A stretch of 64,000 nucleotides of DNA from Verrucomicrobiota bacterium (GTDB lineage Bacteria; Verrucomicrobiota; Verrucomicrobiia; Limisphaerales; JACPZS01). A program made the translations under genes and the position numbers. Each line of letters starts with the position of its first letter. Position 1 is the first letter of the stretch. The notes beneath the pieces were generated by a model. It saw only the letters and a program-made list of their open reading frames with translations. It made no database searches and was not told the origin of the DNA. The stretch is taken from positions 1 through 64,000 of the forward strand of contig JACPZS010000039.1 of assembly GCA_016195385.1 (NCBI GenBank), read 5' to 3'. This document shows positions 40,570 through 49,173 of the stretch, in pieces.

Positions 40570-43362
40570 GTGAGAAGCCGATTCATTTTCATCGGGAGAT
40601 TTTGGCGACAGACAGTTGCGCTGGCGGTGGCTTGCTTGCGTTTCTGTACCGAGTGCCAGGCGGCGGAACTCGCGTCCACCAACGCCACGCCTGCGACCGC
40701 GGAAAAAGAATTCTGGTCGCTTGCGCCCTTGGAAAATTTCACGCCACCGCGTCCACACGACGCGCAGTCCAAGGCCTGGGCACGCACGCCGGTCGATTTG
40801 TTCATCCTCGACAAACTAGCCGCGAAAAATCTTCAGCCCAATCCGCCCGCCGACAAACGCACGCTGCTCCGTCGCATCCATTTCGATCTCATCGGCCTGC
40901 CCCCGACGCCGGAAGAAATGCGCGAATTTCTGCGCGACTCGTCGCCACACGCGTACGAGAAAGTCGTCGATCGATTGCTGGCCAGTCCGCGTTACGGCGA
41001 ACGTTGGGCGCGGCACTGGATGGATGTCGCGCATTACGCCGAGACGCACGGTCATGATCAGGATCGTCCGCGCACCAACGCCTGGCCTTACCGCGATTAC
41101 TTGATTCGTTCGTTCAACGAAGACAAGCCCTACGCCCGCTTCGTCGAAGAACAAATCGCCGGTGACGTTTTGTTTCCGCGCGATCCGCAGGGCATCGTCG
41201 CCACCGGTTTCCTCGCGACCGGGCCGTGGGACGAAAGTTCGCTGCGCGACATTCGCGAAGACACCATCGACCGCCAGGTCGCGCGCTACCTCGACCGCGA
41301 TGACATCGTGACCACCGTGATGTCCACGTTCACGAGCACGACGGTGCATTGCGCGCGCTGTCACGATCACAAATTCGACCCGATCAAACAGTCTGATTAC
41401 TACGCGCTGCAAGCGGTCTTCGCGGCCACGGACAAAGGCGAGCGGCAATTCGATCTCGATCCGGAAACGAATCTCATCCGGCAACGCTTGCTCAAGCAAC
41501 GCCGTGCCACAGAGAATCGAACGAAGGAGATGGTGACCGAGTTTTTGTCGGCGGGCAGCCAAGCAGAGACGGCAGCGTGGGAGGCAGGCCTAAAATCGAA
41601 GCCATCCATCTGGACTGCGCTCAAACCACAGCAAATCGTTTCCGAGGGCGGCGCGACGTTGACGAAGTTGCCGGACCAGTCGGTGTTGTCCAGCGGCACG
41701 CGACCCGAAGTTGATGTTTACACCTTTGTTGCGACAACGACGCTGACGAACATCACGGCGATTCGACTCGAAGTCCTGGCGGACGAAAGTCTGCCGCACC
41801 AAGGCCCGGGTCGGCAGGACAACGGCAATCTTCACCTCTCCGAGATTTCGTTGAACGCCGCGCCGCTGGCTGACGCGACGGCGACGAATGCGAGGGTTGT
41901 TCTGAAAAATGCGTCCGCAGATTTCAGTCAAACGGAATGGGGCATCGAGAGGGCCATCGATGGAAAGACCAACACCGCGTGGGGCATTTACCCCAAGGTG
42001 GGCGAATCCCATTTCGGCGTGTTCGAGACGAAAGAAAACCTCGGCTTCGTGCGCGGCGCGCGGCTGACCTTCGCGCTCGAACAACGCCACGGCGGCGGGC
42101 ATCTCATCGGACGCTTCCGGATTTCGATCACAACCGCCGAGCGGCCCGTGCGCGCGAATCCATTTCCAGAAAACATCACGACGATTCTCGCGTTGCCTTC
42201 GTCGCAGCGCAGCGATGAACAGCGCGTCGAATTGGCGGCGTTTGCGCGCAAAGAAAAAATTGAACAGCAACTCAAAGTTTTGCCGCCGCCGCGATTGGTT
42301 TATGCGGGCGCGAGCGAGTTCGTGCCCGATGCCAGTTTCGTTCCTGCCAAAGCGCCGCGCCCGGTTCATGTGCTCAAACGTGGTGACATCAACAAGCCGG
42401 GTGATGAAGCCACACCCGGAGCGCTGCCCTTGGTCCGTGGCTTGGATTCGCGATTCAATTTACCCGAGGCTCTGGACGAAGGTGCCCGCCGCGCCGCGCT
42501 CGCGAAGTGGATCACCGACCCGCGCAATGTTCTGACCTGGCGCTCGATTGTGAATCGCGTCTGGCAATACCACTTCGGCCGTGGCCTCGTCGATTCACCG
42601 AATGATTTTGGCCGCATGGGCGCGCGACCCACGCACCCCGAATTGCTCGACTGGCTCGCCGTGAAATTTCAGCAAAGCGGCGGCTCCTTCAAACAACTTC
42701 ACAAGCTCATCGTGACAAGCGCCGTATATCGCCAGTCCTCGCAAACGACGGAGACTTTGGTTGACCGAAAATCCAAGCCGGGGCCCGACCGTGCCGCCAT
42801 CGACGCCGACAACTCATTGCTCTGGCGCATGAATCGCGCGCGGCTCGACGCCGAATCCGTGCGCGACGCCGTGCTTCAAATCACCGGCAAGCTCGATCTC
42901 ACGATGGGCGGGCCATCCGTCAAACAATTCATGATGTCGCCGGGCATTCATGTGACGCCGGTCGTGGACTACAACAAGTTCGACGTGGACAGCCCGGAAA
43001 GCTGCCGCCGCAGCGTCTATCGCTTCATCTTCCGCACGCTACCCGACCCGTTCATGGACTCGCTCGACTGCGCCGACTCGTCGCAGCTAACCGCCAAGCG
43101 CAACGTTTCGATGACCTCCCTGCAGGCGCTCGCGATGTTGAACAACCACTTCATGGTGCGTCAGAGCGAACACTTTGCCGCGCATATCAGTGGTGTGGCG
43201 AAAAATCTTCCCGGCCAGATCAAAGCTATTTACGAACTCGCGTTGCACCGACCGCCCACGGCGAATGAACTCAAAGAGCTTGCCGCGTACGCCACGAAGC
43301 ACGGTCTCGCCAACGCCTGCCGGCTCATCCTCAACAGCAACGAGTTCATGTTTGTGAATTGA
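40570..43362 (+). CDS. DUF1549/DUF1553 (Planctomycete-type) domain protein
   Basis: TPVDLFILDKLAAKNLQPNPPADKRTLLRRIHFDLIGLPPTPEE, CARCHDHKFDPI, NRVWQYHFGRGLVDSPNDFGRMGARPTHPELLDWLA. Confidence 0.9.
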   Translation: MRSRFIFIGRFWRQTVALAVACLRFCTECQAAELASTNATPATAEKEFWSLAPLENFTPPRPHDAQSKAWARTPVDLFILDKLAAKNLQPNPPADKRTLLRRIHFDLIGLPPTPEEMREFLRDSSPHAYEKVVDRLLASPRYGERWARHWMDVAHYAETHGHDQDRPRTNAWPYRDYLIRSFNEDKPYARFVEEQIAGDVLFPRDPQGIVATGFLATGPWDESSLRDIREDTIDRQVARYLDRDDIVTTVMSTFTSTTVHCARCHDHKFDPIKQSDYYALQAVFAATDKGERQFDLDPETNLIRQRLLKQRRATENRTKEMVTEFLSAGSQAETAAWEAGLKSKPSIWTALKPQQIVSEGGATLTKLPDQSVLSSGTRPEVDVYTFVATTTLTNITAIRLEVLADESLPHQGPGRQDNGNLHLSEISLNAAPLADATATNARVVLKNASADFSQTEWGIERAIDGKTNTAWGIYPKVGESHFGVFETKENLGFVRGARLTFALEQRHGGGHLIGRFRISITTAERPVRANPFPENITTILALPSSQRSDEQRVELAAFARKEKIEQQLKVLPPPRLVYAGASEFVPDASFVPAKAPRPVHVLKRGDINKPGDEATPGALPLVRGLDSRFNLPEALDEGARRAALAKWITDPRNVLTWRSIVNRVWQYHFGRGLVDSPNDFGRMGARPTHPELLDWLAVKFQQSGGSFKQLHKLIVTSAVYRQSSQTTETLVDRKSKPGPDRAAIDADNSLLWRMNRARLDAESVRDAVLQITGKLDLTMGGPSVKQFMMSPGIHVTPVVDYNKFDVDSPESCRRSVYRFIFRTLPDPFMDSLDCADSSQLTAKRNVSMTSLQALAMLNNHFMVRQSEHFAAHISGVAKNLPGQIKAIYELALHRPPTANELKELAAYATKHGLANACRLILNSNEFMFVN

Positions 43363-43384
43363 ACCCCCTCAGGGAGGTAGAAAA

Positions 43385-43678
43385 ATGCTTCAAGGTAAAA
43401 ACAAGGGTGTATTTTTAATTGGAGTCTTCGGCCCCGCATCTCTCTTGCCAGCTTGGAACGTTGTTCTGTTGCTTTCGACTGGCCGCAGAGAAGGAAGACA
43501 ATTCGCCGCCATGAATCTACTGCTTTTGCTGATTATAGCTTTCCCCTTCGTTTTGCTGCTCAACCGCTGGGTTTATTTGAGATCGTGGGAGCGAAAGAGC
43601 CGCCTTTTTGCCGCTGGCCTGCTCGCGCCTGCGTTGGTAGCTTTGGTTGAATTTTTATACGTTTTTTCGTATCGGTAA
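43385..43678 (+). CDS. Small membrane protein of unknown function
   Basis: 97 aa with hydrophobic helices; strong Shine-Dalgarno GGGAGGT before ATG; tightly packed between flanking genes. Confidence 0.55.
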   Translation: MLQGKNKGVFLIGVFGPASLLPAWNVVLLLSTGRREGRQFAAMNLLLLLIIAFPFVLLLNRWVYLRSWERKSRLFAAGLLAPALVALVEFLYVFSYR

Positions 43679-43681
43679 TTT

Positions 43682-45160
43682 ATGGCCAACATGCGCTCTC
43701 GCTTCATCCCCAATCCGACCCCGTGTGGGCGCACGCGCCGCGAGTTTCTGTGGGAGGTCGGCGCCGGGTTTGCCGGACTCGGCTTGATTGATTTGCTTTC
43801 ACGCGATGGGTTTTTTTCCGCCAGCGCCGCCGAAGTTTCCAAGAAGAATTCAGCTTCGCCGCTCGCGCCCAAGCCGGCGCATTTTCCGACGCGCGCCAAG
43901 CATTGCATTTTTCTCTTCATGAATGGCGCGCCGAGCCAGGTCGATACGTTCGACCCCAAGCCGGCGCTGACGAAGTTTCACGGCTCGCCGTACACCGGAA
44001 AACTGAAAGTGGGTTCCAATGGAAGGCCGATTGGCTACTTGATGCAATCACCGTTCGAATTCAAAAAGCATGGGCAAGGTGGCCTGGACATCAGCAGCCT
44101 TTTTCCGCACACGGCCAGACACGCCGACCGCCTCTGCGTGTTGCGCTCGCTCTATACGGACACGGCGGCGCACGCTTCGGGCTGTTTGCAGATGAACACG
44201 GGCAACGTGCAAATAGGCAAGCCGAGTCTCGGCGCGTGGTTGAGTTACGGGCTGGGCACACTCAACGACAATCTGCCCAGCTTCGTGGTGATGACCGATC
44301 CGCGCGGCGGGCCGATTGGCAGCGCGTCAAACTGGACGGCTGGTTTCATGCCCGCGCCGTTTCAAGGCACGCTGTTTCGCAGCAAAGGTTCGCCGCTGCT
44401 TGATCTCGCCACGCCCGCCGGCGTCGGCCCGCGCACGCAGCGCCGCTCGCTAGATGTGCTGGAGCAGTTGAATCGCGAACATCTCAAATCGCACCCGAAC
44501 GACTCGGAGTTGCTCGCGCGCATCATGTCGTACGAACTCGCCTACCAGATGCAGACCAGCGCGGCGCAAGTCGTCGATGTGAACGATGAGTCGCCGCAGA
44601 CGCGCTCGCTCTACGGACTCGACGACAAGTTGACGGCCGACTTCGGCGCGAAGTGTCTGATCGCCCGGCGGCTCATCGAAAAAGGCGTTCGCTTTGTGCA
44701 GCTTTATTCCGGCGGCGGCCACATCGAAGACACGTGGGACGGCCACAATGATTGCATCAACAATCACAAACTCCACGCGGGCGAAACCGACAAACCCATC
44801 GCCGCGCTACTCACCGATCTCAAACGCACGGGCCTGCTTGATGAAACGCTCGTGGTCTGGGGTGGCGAATTTGGCCGCACGCCCACGAGTGAAGGCGTGG
44901 GCAAACCGGGACGCGATCACAACTGGCTCGGCTTTTCAATGTGGCTGGCGGGCGCGGGCGTGCGCGGCGGCCAATGGATCGGCGCGACGGATGAGCTGGG
45001 TTTTGAAGCGGTCGAGGAACGCGCGCATGTTTCCGATCTGCACGCGACGATTTTGCACTTGATGGGACTGGAGCACGAACGGCTGACTTATTTTTATCAA
45101 GGATTCGATCAACGCCTGACCGGCACGCGCGGCGAAGTGATCAAAAAAGTGCTGGCTTGA
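43682..45160 (+). CDS. DUF1501 family protein with Tat-like N-terminus
   Basis: TRREFLWEVGAGFAGLGLIDLL leader; FLFMNGAPSQVDTFDPKP; WGGEFGRTP. Confidence 0.9.
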   Translation: MANMRSRFIPNPTPCGRTRREFLWEVGAGFAGLGLIDLLSRDGFFSASAAEVSKKNSASPLAPKPAHFPTRAKHCIFLFMNGAPSQVDTFDPKPALTKFHGSPYTGKLKVGSNGRPIGYLMQSPFEFKKHGQGGLDISSLFPHTARHADRLCVLRSLYTDTAAHASGCLQMNTGNVQIGKPSLGAWLSYGLGTLNDNLPSFVVMTDPRGGPIGSASNWTAGFMPAPFQGTLFRSKGSPLLDLATPAGVGPRTQRRSLDVLEQLNREHLKSHPNDSELLARIMSYELAYQMQTSAAQVVDVNDESPQTRSLYGLDDKLTADFGAKCLIARRLIEKGVRFVQLYSGGGHIEDTWDGHNDCINNHKLHAGETDKPIAALLTDLKRTGLLDETLVVWGGEFGRTPTSEGVGKPGRDHNWLGFSMWLAGAGVRGGQWIGATDELGFEAVEERAHVSDLHATILHLMGLEHERLTYFYQGFDQRLTGTRGEVIKKVLA

Positions 45161-45263
45161 GCAGGGGCGCGCGGCGCGAAGCTCACGCTGCCGGGCGGGC
45201 TTGCAGGGAACGAGCCATTCAGCGTAGCGTTCGCGTCACAGCATGACTCGATAATTTACTACT

Positions 45264-46157
45264 ATGAAACGCACCTCTCGAATTTTCATTTTGCTCGCGT
45301 CGTTCGCTCTTGTGGTTGGCGTGACCGCTGCGGAACATTCCGGCTTCACGCGCACGGAAGACGTCATCTACGGCCGCAAGTTCGGCACGGCGCTCACGCT
45401 CGATGTGTTTCAGCCGGAGAAAACCAACGGCCACGGAATTTTCTTCATGGTGAGCGGCGGATTTTTTTCGAGCCACGAAGGAATCAACGCGAACTTTTAC
45501 AAACCTTTTCTCGATCGCGGCTACACCGTGTTCGCCGTCGTGCATGGCTCGCAGCCCAAGTTCACCATTCCGGAAATCACGCAAGACATCCATCGCGCCG
45601 TGCGCTTCGTGCGACACAACGCGGCAAAGTACGGCGTTGATCCGAATCACTTCGGCATCACCGGCGCAAGCGCGGGCGGCCATCTCTCCCTCACGATGGG
45701 CACGCAGGGCGTGAAGGGAGATGCGGCAGCGAAGGATGCCATCGACCGCGAAAGCAGCGCGATGCAGGCGGTCGCGTGCTTTTTTCCGCCGACTGATTTT
45801 TTGAACTACGGCCAGCCCGGTGAAGACGCGGTCGGAGTGGGAATTCTCAAAGACTTCAAACCCGCATTTGGCCCGCGTTCGGACACGGCGGAGGAGCGGC
45901 AAAAATACGGAAAGGAAATCTCGCCCTTCTATTTCATCACCTCGAACACGCCGCCAACGCTCATCATGCACGGCGATGCGGACAAACTGGTGCCGATTCA
46001 ACAAGCGGAAGTTTTTGTAAAGCGCGCCAAGGAATCAGGCGTGACCGCGCGTCTGGCTGTGAAGGAAGGCAAGCAACATGGCTGGGCGAATATCGGCGAG
46101 GATTTGACGCTGTTCGCCGATTGGTTCGACGAGCATTTGCGCGGATTGAAGCACTGA
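45264..46157 (+). CDS. Exported alpha/beta hydrolase (esterase-like)
   Basis: GASAGGHLSL nucleophile elbow, HGDADKLVPIQQAEVF, KQHGW. Confidence 0.82.
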   Translation: MKRTSRIFILLASFALVVGVTAAEHSGFTRTEDVIYGRKFGTALTLDVFQPEKTNGHGIFFMVSGGFFSSHEGINANFYKPFLDRGYTVFAVVHGSQPKFTIPEITQDIHRAVRFVRHNAAKYGVDPNHFGITGASAGGHLSLTMGTQGVKGDAAAKDAIDRESSAMQAVACFFPPTDFLNYGQPGEDAVGVGILKDFKPAFGPRSDTAEERQKYGKEISPFYFITSNTPPTLIMHGDADKLVPIQQAEVFVKRAKESGVTARLAVKEGKQHGWANIGEDLTLFADWFDEHLRGLKH

Positions 46158-46218
46158 GGCTGATTTAGGATTTGCCGTAACGCCATCGACCACGGAGAGG
46201 AAACCATCCGGTGCAACC

Positions 46219-46902
46219 TTAAATCCTCATGGCCTGCTCCAACTCCGCCACGCGCTTTTTCACCAGCGGCCCCAGCCGGTGTTTCGCGAGATAAACTCGC
46301 GCCGTGCTCACACCTATCGTCCGCGCCACTTCACGCGGTGAAAGCCCGCGCAGCACGTGCAGTTCGAACATCTGACAGTCCTTCAAATTCGCCTCCGCCT
46401 TCACACGAGTCAGTGCCGCCGCTAGGACCGTGCATTGCCAATCTTCATTCCACGCCGTTTCAAGTTTTTCAACGGTCGAATCGGCGACGCGTTCCACCGT
46501 CGCTGTCCGTGAAGTTCCATCGTTCGCTGGCGCGGCCCCATCGCCCGCCTTGGCCGGTGAACTGTGGATGAGTTTGCCTTCCCACGACTGCCGTTTGCGA
46601 AGCTGGTCCTGAACGCGCCACATCGTCTGATTCAGCAGCCACGTCTTGAAGGCGCACTTCGCCGGATCGTAACGAAACTCCGGCAGCTTGCGCGCCACGC
46701 CGATCACGGTTTCCTGCACGACTTCCTCCGCCTCGGTCTCCGTGCAACCGGCTTTGAGCGCGAAGCGGAAAATCAATTCGCGATACCGCGCAAAAAACTC
46801 GCGCCAACTCGCTTGATCTTCGCAATCCTTCAACCGCTCGAGCAAACTCGCGCGCGTCGCCAGCGAATCATCCTGCCGCTCCGAAATCACGTCGGCCATC
46901 AT
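46219..46902 (-). CDS. ECF-like RNA polymerase sigma factor
   Basis: ETEAEEVVQETVIGVARKLPEFRYDPAKCAFKTWLLNQTMWRVQDQLRKRQ (regions 2.x) and REVARTIGVSTARVYLAKHRL (region 4). Confidence 0.82.
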   Translation of the reverse strand: MMADVISERQDDSLATRASLLERLKDCEDQASWREFFARYRELIFRFALKAGCTETEAEEVVQETVIGVARKLPEFRYDPAKCAFKTWLLNQTMWRVQDQLRKRQSWEGKLIHSSPAKAGDGAAPANDGTSRTATVERVADSTVEKLETAWNEDWQCTVLAAALTRVKAEANLKDCQMFELHVLRGLSPREVARTIGVSTARVYLAKHRLGPLVKKRVAELEQAMRI

Positions 46903-47003
46903 ACCCGTTCAACGCGCTGGATGCAGGAAATCTTTCAAACGCAGCAGAAAACCGCCTTTGACTCCAGCCCCCCAATTTCGTTGGCCGTGGACCCTGGTGG
47001 TGA

Positions 47004-47035
47004 TTGACAGAGCTTCGCGGTAAGCCAATCTTACC
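47004..47035 (+). promoter_or_regulatory. Promoter/operator candidate of the VapBC-like operon
   Basis: TTGACA at 47004-47009 and a perfect inverted repeat GGTAAG-ccaat-CTTACC at 47019-47035, immediately upstream of the ATG at 47038. Confidence 0.55.
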
Positions 47036-47037
47036 AC

Positions 47038-47298
47038 ATGACAGCGAGCATTTCGACAAAAGGCCAGATTGTTCTCCCGAAGCAATTGCGTGAGTTGGAC
47101 AAGATTCAACCGGCGGATGATTTCCATGTTACCCGTTTAGGCCCCGGAAAGTATCTCTATCAGCGGATTCAAAAGCCGCGCCAGCAAAACGCGACACTAA
47201 CCATTGGCAAAGACGGGCTGCCCATCTTTCGAGTTCCGAAGGGCGCTCCGAGGTTAACGACCGAAGAAGTCAAACGATTGGAAGCTGAGTTGCCGTGA
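47038..47298 (+). CDS. AbrB/SpoVT-type antitoxin (VapB-like)
   Basis: MTASISTKGQIVLPKQLRELDKIQPADDFHV; 4-nt overlap with a PIN gene. Confidence 0.8.
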   Translation: MTASISTKGQIVLPKQLRELDKIQPADDFHVTRLGPGKYLYQRIQKPRQQNATLTIGKDGLPIFRVPKGAPRLTTEEVKRLEAELP

Positions 47299-47696
47299 CT
47301 CGCCTGCTCGACACCAATGTGCTCATTGCCCTGACGTGGCCGAACCACACCGAGCACCGCAAAACCAGACAATGGTTTCGAGGAGTGGACAGTTTTGCGA
47401 CCTGCCCGATCACTCAACTTGGCTTCTGCCGTATCTCCACGCACTTGAAGTACGCGGCCAGCCCGGATGATGCGTTGGCCGCCATTCGTGCGTGGATTGG
47501 GCATGTTAACCACGAATTCTGGCCGGACGATGTTAGGATGGATGACGCCCGGCTACCCAAGATTCGCGGCCACCAACAGTTCACGGACGCTTATCTCTTC
47601 GCCCTAGCCCGCAAACACTGCGGAAAGTTGGCCAGCTTGGATCTCGGCTTTCGCAGCCTGGCCACTGCCGCACCCGCTCATTTGGAACTCATTTAG
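47295..47696 (+). CDS. PIN-domain toxin (VapC-like)
   Basis: MTRLLDTNVLIALTWPNHTEHRKTRQWF, ITQLGFCRI, TDAYLFALARKHCGKLASLDLGF. Confidence 0.85.
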   Translation: MTRLLDTNVLIALTWPNHTEHRKTRQWFRGVDSFATCPITQLGFCRISTHLKYAASPDDALAAIRAWIGHVNHEFWPDDVRMDDARLPKIRGHQQFTDAYLFALARKHCGKLASLDLGFRSLATAAPAHLELI

Positions 47697-47738
47697 CGGC
47701 GCAACCACGCCGCTTCCGCCCACGCCGCCCATTTTCAT

Positions 47739-48299
47739 GTGTCGCAGCGGATACTTGGCGGGTTTCTCGGATTGGTAGTTCCACAAACGTTGGAGTCGCC
47801 GGCGGTGTTTTCAGAGAACTCCTCTGAAGTGATAGATTTTCCGAAACCCGTCCGTTTAACGGTTATGAAACGCATCGGAACATTCGCAACTTCTGGCCAC
47901 CGCTCAACGAAGAGGGGAATCACCATTTCATTGACTGCAAGAACGATTTCAGTCGCCGGGCAACTTTTCGCCGCGGCGGAATCAATTCTGCGACCTGTCG
48001 GGCGAAATTATTCGGCGGTTGCACAAACTTCTTCGACCAGCGCGCAAACCCTCGCTGCGACTACAACGCCCCTTGCAACGTCTGCGAGAACTTTTGCAGC
48101 CATTGAACAATCTCTTGCGACGGTTGCCAGAACTCTATCAGCGTCCGCAATAACTCTGGCGACCGTCAAAACAATTCTAGCAAAGCCCGCGAGAACTATT
48201 TCGGCGGTCCAAACAACTCTTGCAGCGGCTGCGAGAACTATTTTGACCGCCGCTACAACTGTTTTAGCCCCTAAAACAACCCTCGCAACGGCTCAATAA
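47739..48299 (+). CDS. Questionable ORF containing most of the 21-bp array as 7-residue repeats
   Basis: GTG start (alternative ATG at 47865); C-terminal heptads such as TLATVKT, TISAVQT, TLAAAAR, TVLAPKT. May not be a real protein. Confidence 0.3.
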   Translation: MSQRILGGFLGLVVPQTLESPAVFSENSSEVIDFPKPVRLTVMKRIGTFATSGHRSTKRGITISLTARTISVAGQLFAAAESILRPVGRNYSAVAQTSSTSAQTLAATTTPLATSARTFAAIEQSLATVARTLSASAITLATVKTILAKPARTISAVQTTLAAAARTILTAATTVLAPKTTLATAQ

Positions 48300-48341
48300 A
48301 CTGTTTTAACCGCTGAAATAACCCTCTCAACCATTGAAAAT
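47922..48341 (+). repeat. Degenerate tandem array: 20 units of exactly 21 bp
   Basis: Units fall at 47922+21k with no indels. Conservation over 20 units: pos1 A 17, pos5 T 18, pos11 C 17, pos21 A 18. Example units ACTCTTGCAGCGGCTGCGAGA and ACTGTTTTAGCCCCTAAAACA. Confidence 0.9.
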
Positions 48342-48443
48342 GGCCTAAAAACTCAAAAAACAGCAAAAAAGCCCGAAAAGCACCCAGACTTAGCACCCCA
48401 GATCCCAGACCCAAAACCCGAAACCCGAAACCCTAACAAGTTT

Positions 48444-49124
48444 ATGCCCAAAGCCTACTTCATCCCGCCCGACGATGCCGGCAAATGCACCTGGCTCAGT
48501 AACTTCGCCGCCAAACTGCCCACTCACGCCCCGCTCGTCGGCGTCACTCCGGCGGAAGTCGCTGCCGTCCAGTCCGACAACCTCATGTTCGCCTACGCCT
48601 GCGACGCCACCAACCAGTTCAAGCAATGCGCCCAGGAATGGGTCGCCTTCAAAAACGCGCTGCGCAACGGTTCCGCCGTGGGCAGCCTGCCCGTCGCGCC
48701 CGCGCTCGCTGGCCCGCCGGCTCTCGTGCCGGCGGATATTTTCGGGCGCAACTCCGCGCTCGGCTCGCGCCTCAAGAAACACGCGGCCTACACCGACGCG
48801 ATGGGCCAGGACCTGGGCTTGATTGGCGCGGAGCAAACCACCGATCTCGTCAACCTCAAGCCGGGCTTGAAAGTGCAGATGCAGGCGGGGCGGCCAAACA
48901 TTCTGTGGACGAAGCAGGGGATGGACGGCTTGGAGATTTGGGTGGATCGCGGCACAGGCACGTTTGCATTCCTCGCGATTGACACCGTGCCAGATTATCT
49001 GGACACGGCCGCGTTGCCCGCCGCTGGCGCGAGTGCGGTGTGGAAATACAAGGCGATCTATCGTCTGCACGACGAACAGGTTGGCCAGTGGAGTGACATC
49101 CTCAGCGTCAGTGTGATGGGATGA
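48444..49124 (+). CDS. Uncharacterised protein, possibly with a C-terminal FN3-like domain
   Basis: 226 aa; MPKAYFIPPDDAGKCTWLSNFAAKL... and C-terminal GLEIWVDRGTGTFAFLAIDTVPDYLD...YKAIYRLHDEQVGQWSDILSVSVMG. Confidence 0.7.
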   Translation: MPKAYFIPPDDAGKCTWLSNFAAKLPTHAPLVGVTPAEVAAVQSDNLMFAYACDATNQFKQCAQEWVAFKNALRNGSAVGSLPVAPALAGPPALVPADIFGRNSALGSRLKKHAAYTDAMGQDLGLIGAEQTTDLVNLKPGLKVQMQAGRPNILWTKQGMDGLEIWVDRGTGTFAFLAIDTVPDYLDTAALPAAGASAVWKYKAIYRLHDEQVGQWSDILSVSVMG

Positions 49125-49149
49125 ACAACCGAACCGGCAAACCGACGGG

Positions 49150-49173
49150 AGGGCCGCTGTCCCCAGCGGCCCT
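49150..49173. terminator. Strong GC-rich hairpin downstream of the 226-aa gene (terminator or REP-like)
   Basis: AGGGCCGCTG-tccc-CAGCGGCCCT: perfect 10-bp stem, 4-nt loop, 25 nt after the stop; no T tract. Confidence 0.5.

Noticed and set aside
47922-48341. 21-bp array as a CRISPR
   Set aside because: There are no conserved repeats alternating with unique spacers, the unit is only 21 bp and degenerate throughout, and no cas-like genes are present in the window.
49150-49173. Hairpin as a canonical rho-independent terminator
   Set aside because: The stem is perfect but no T tract follows on either strand; kept as terminator-or-REP with moderate confidence.
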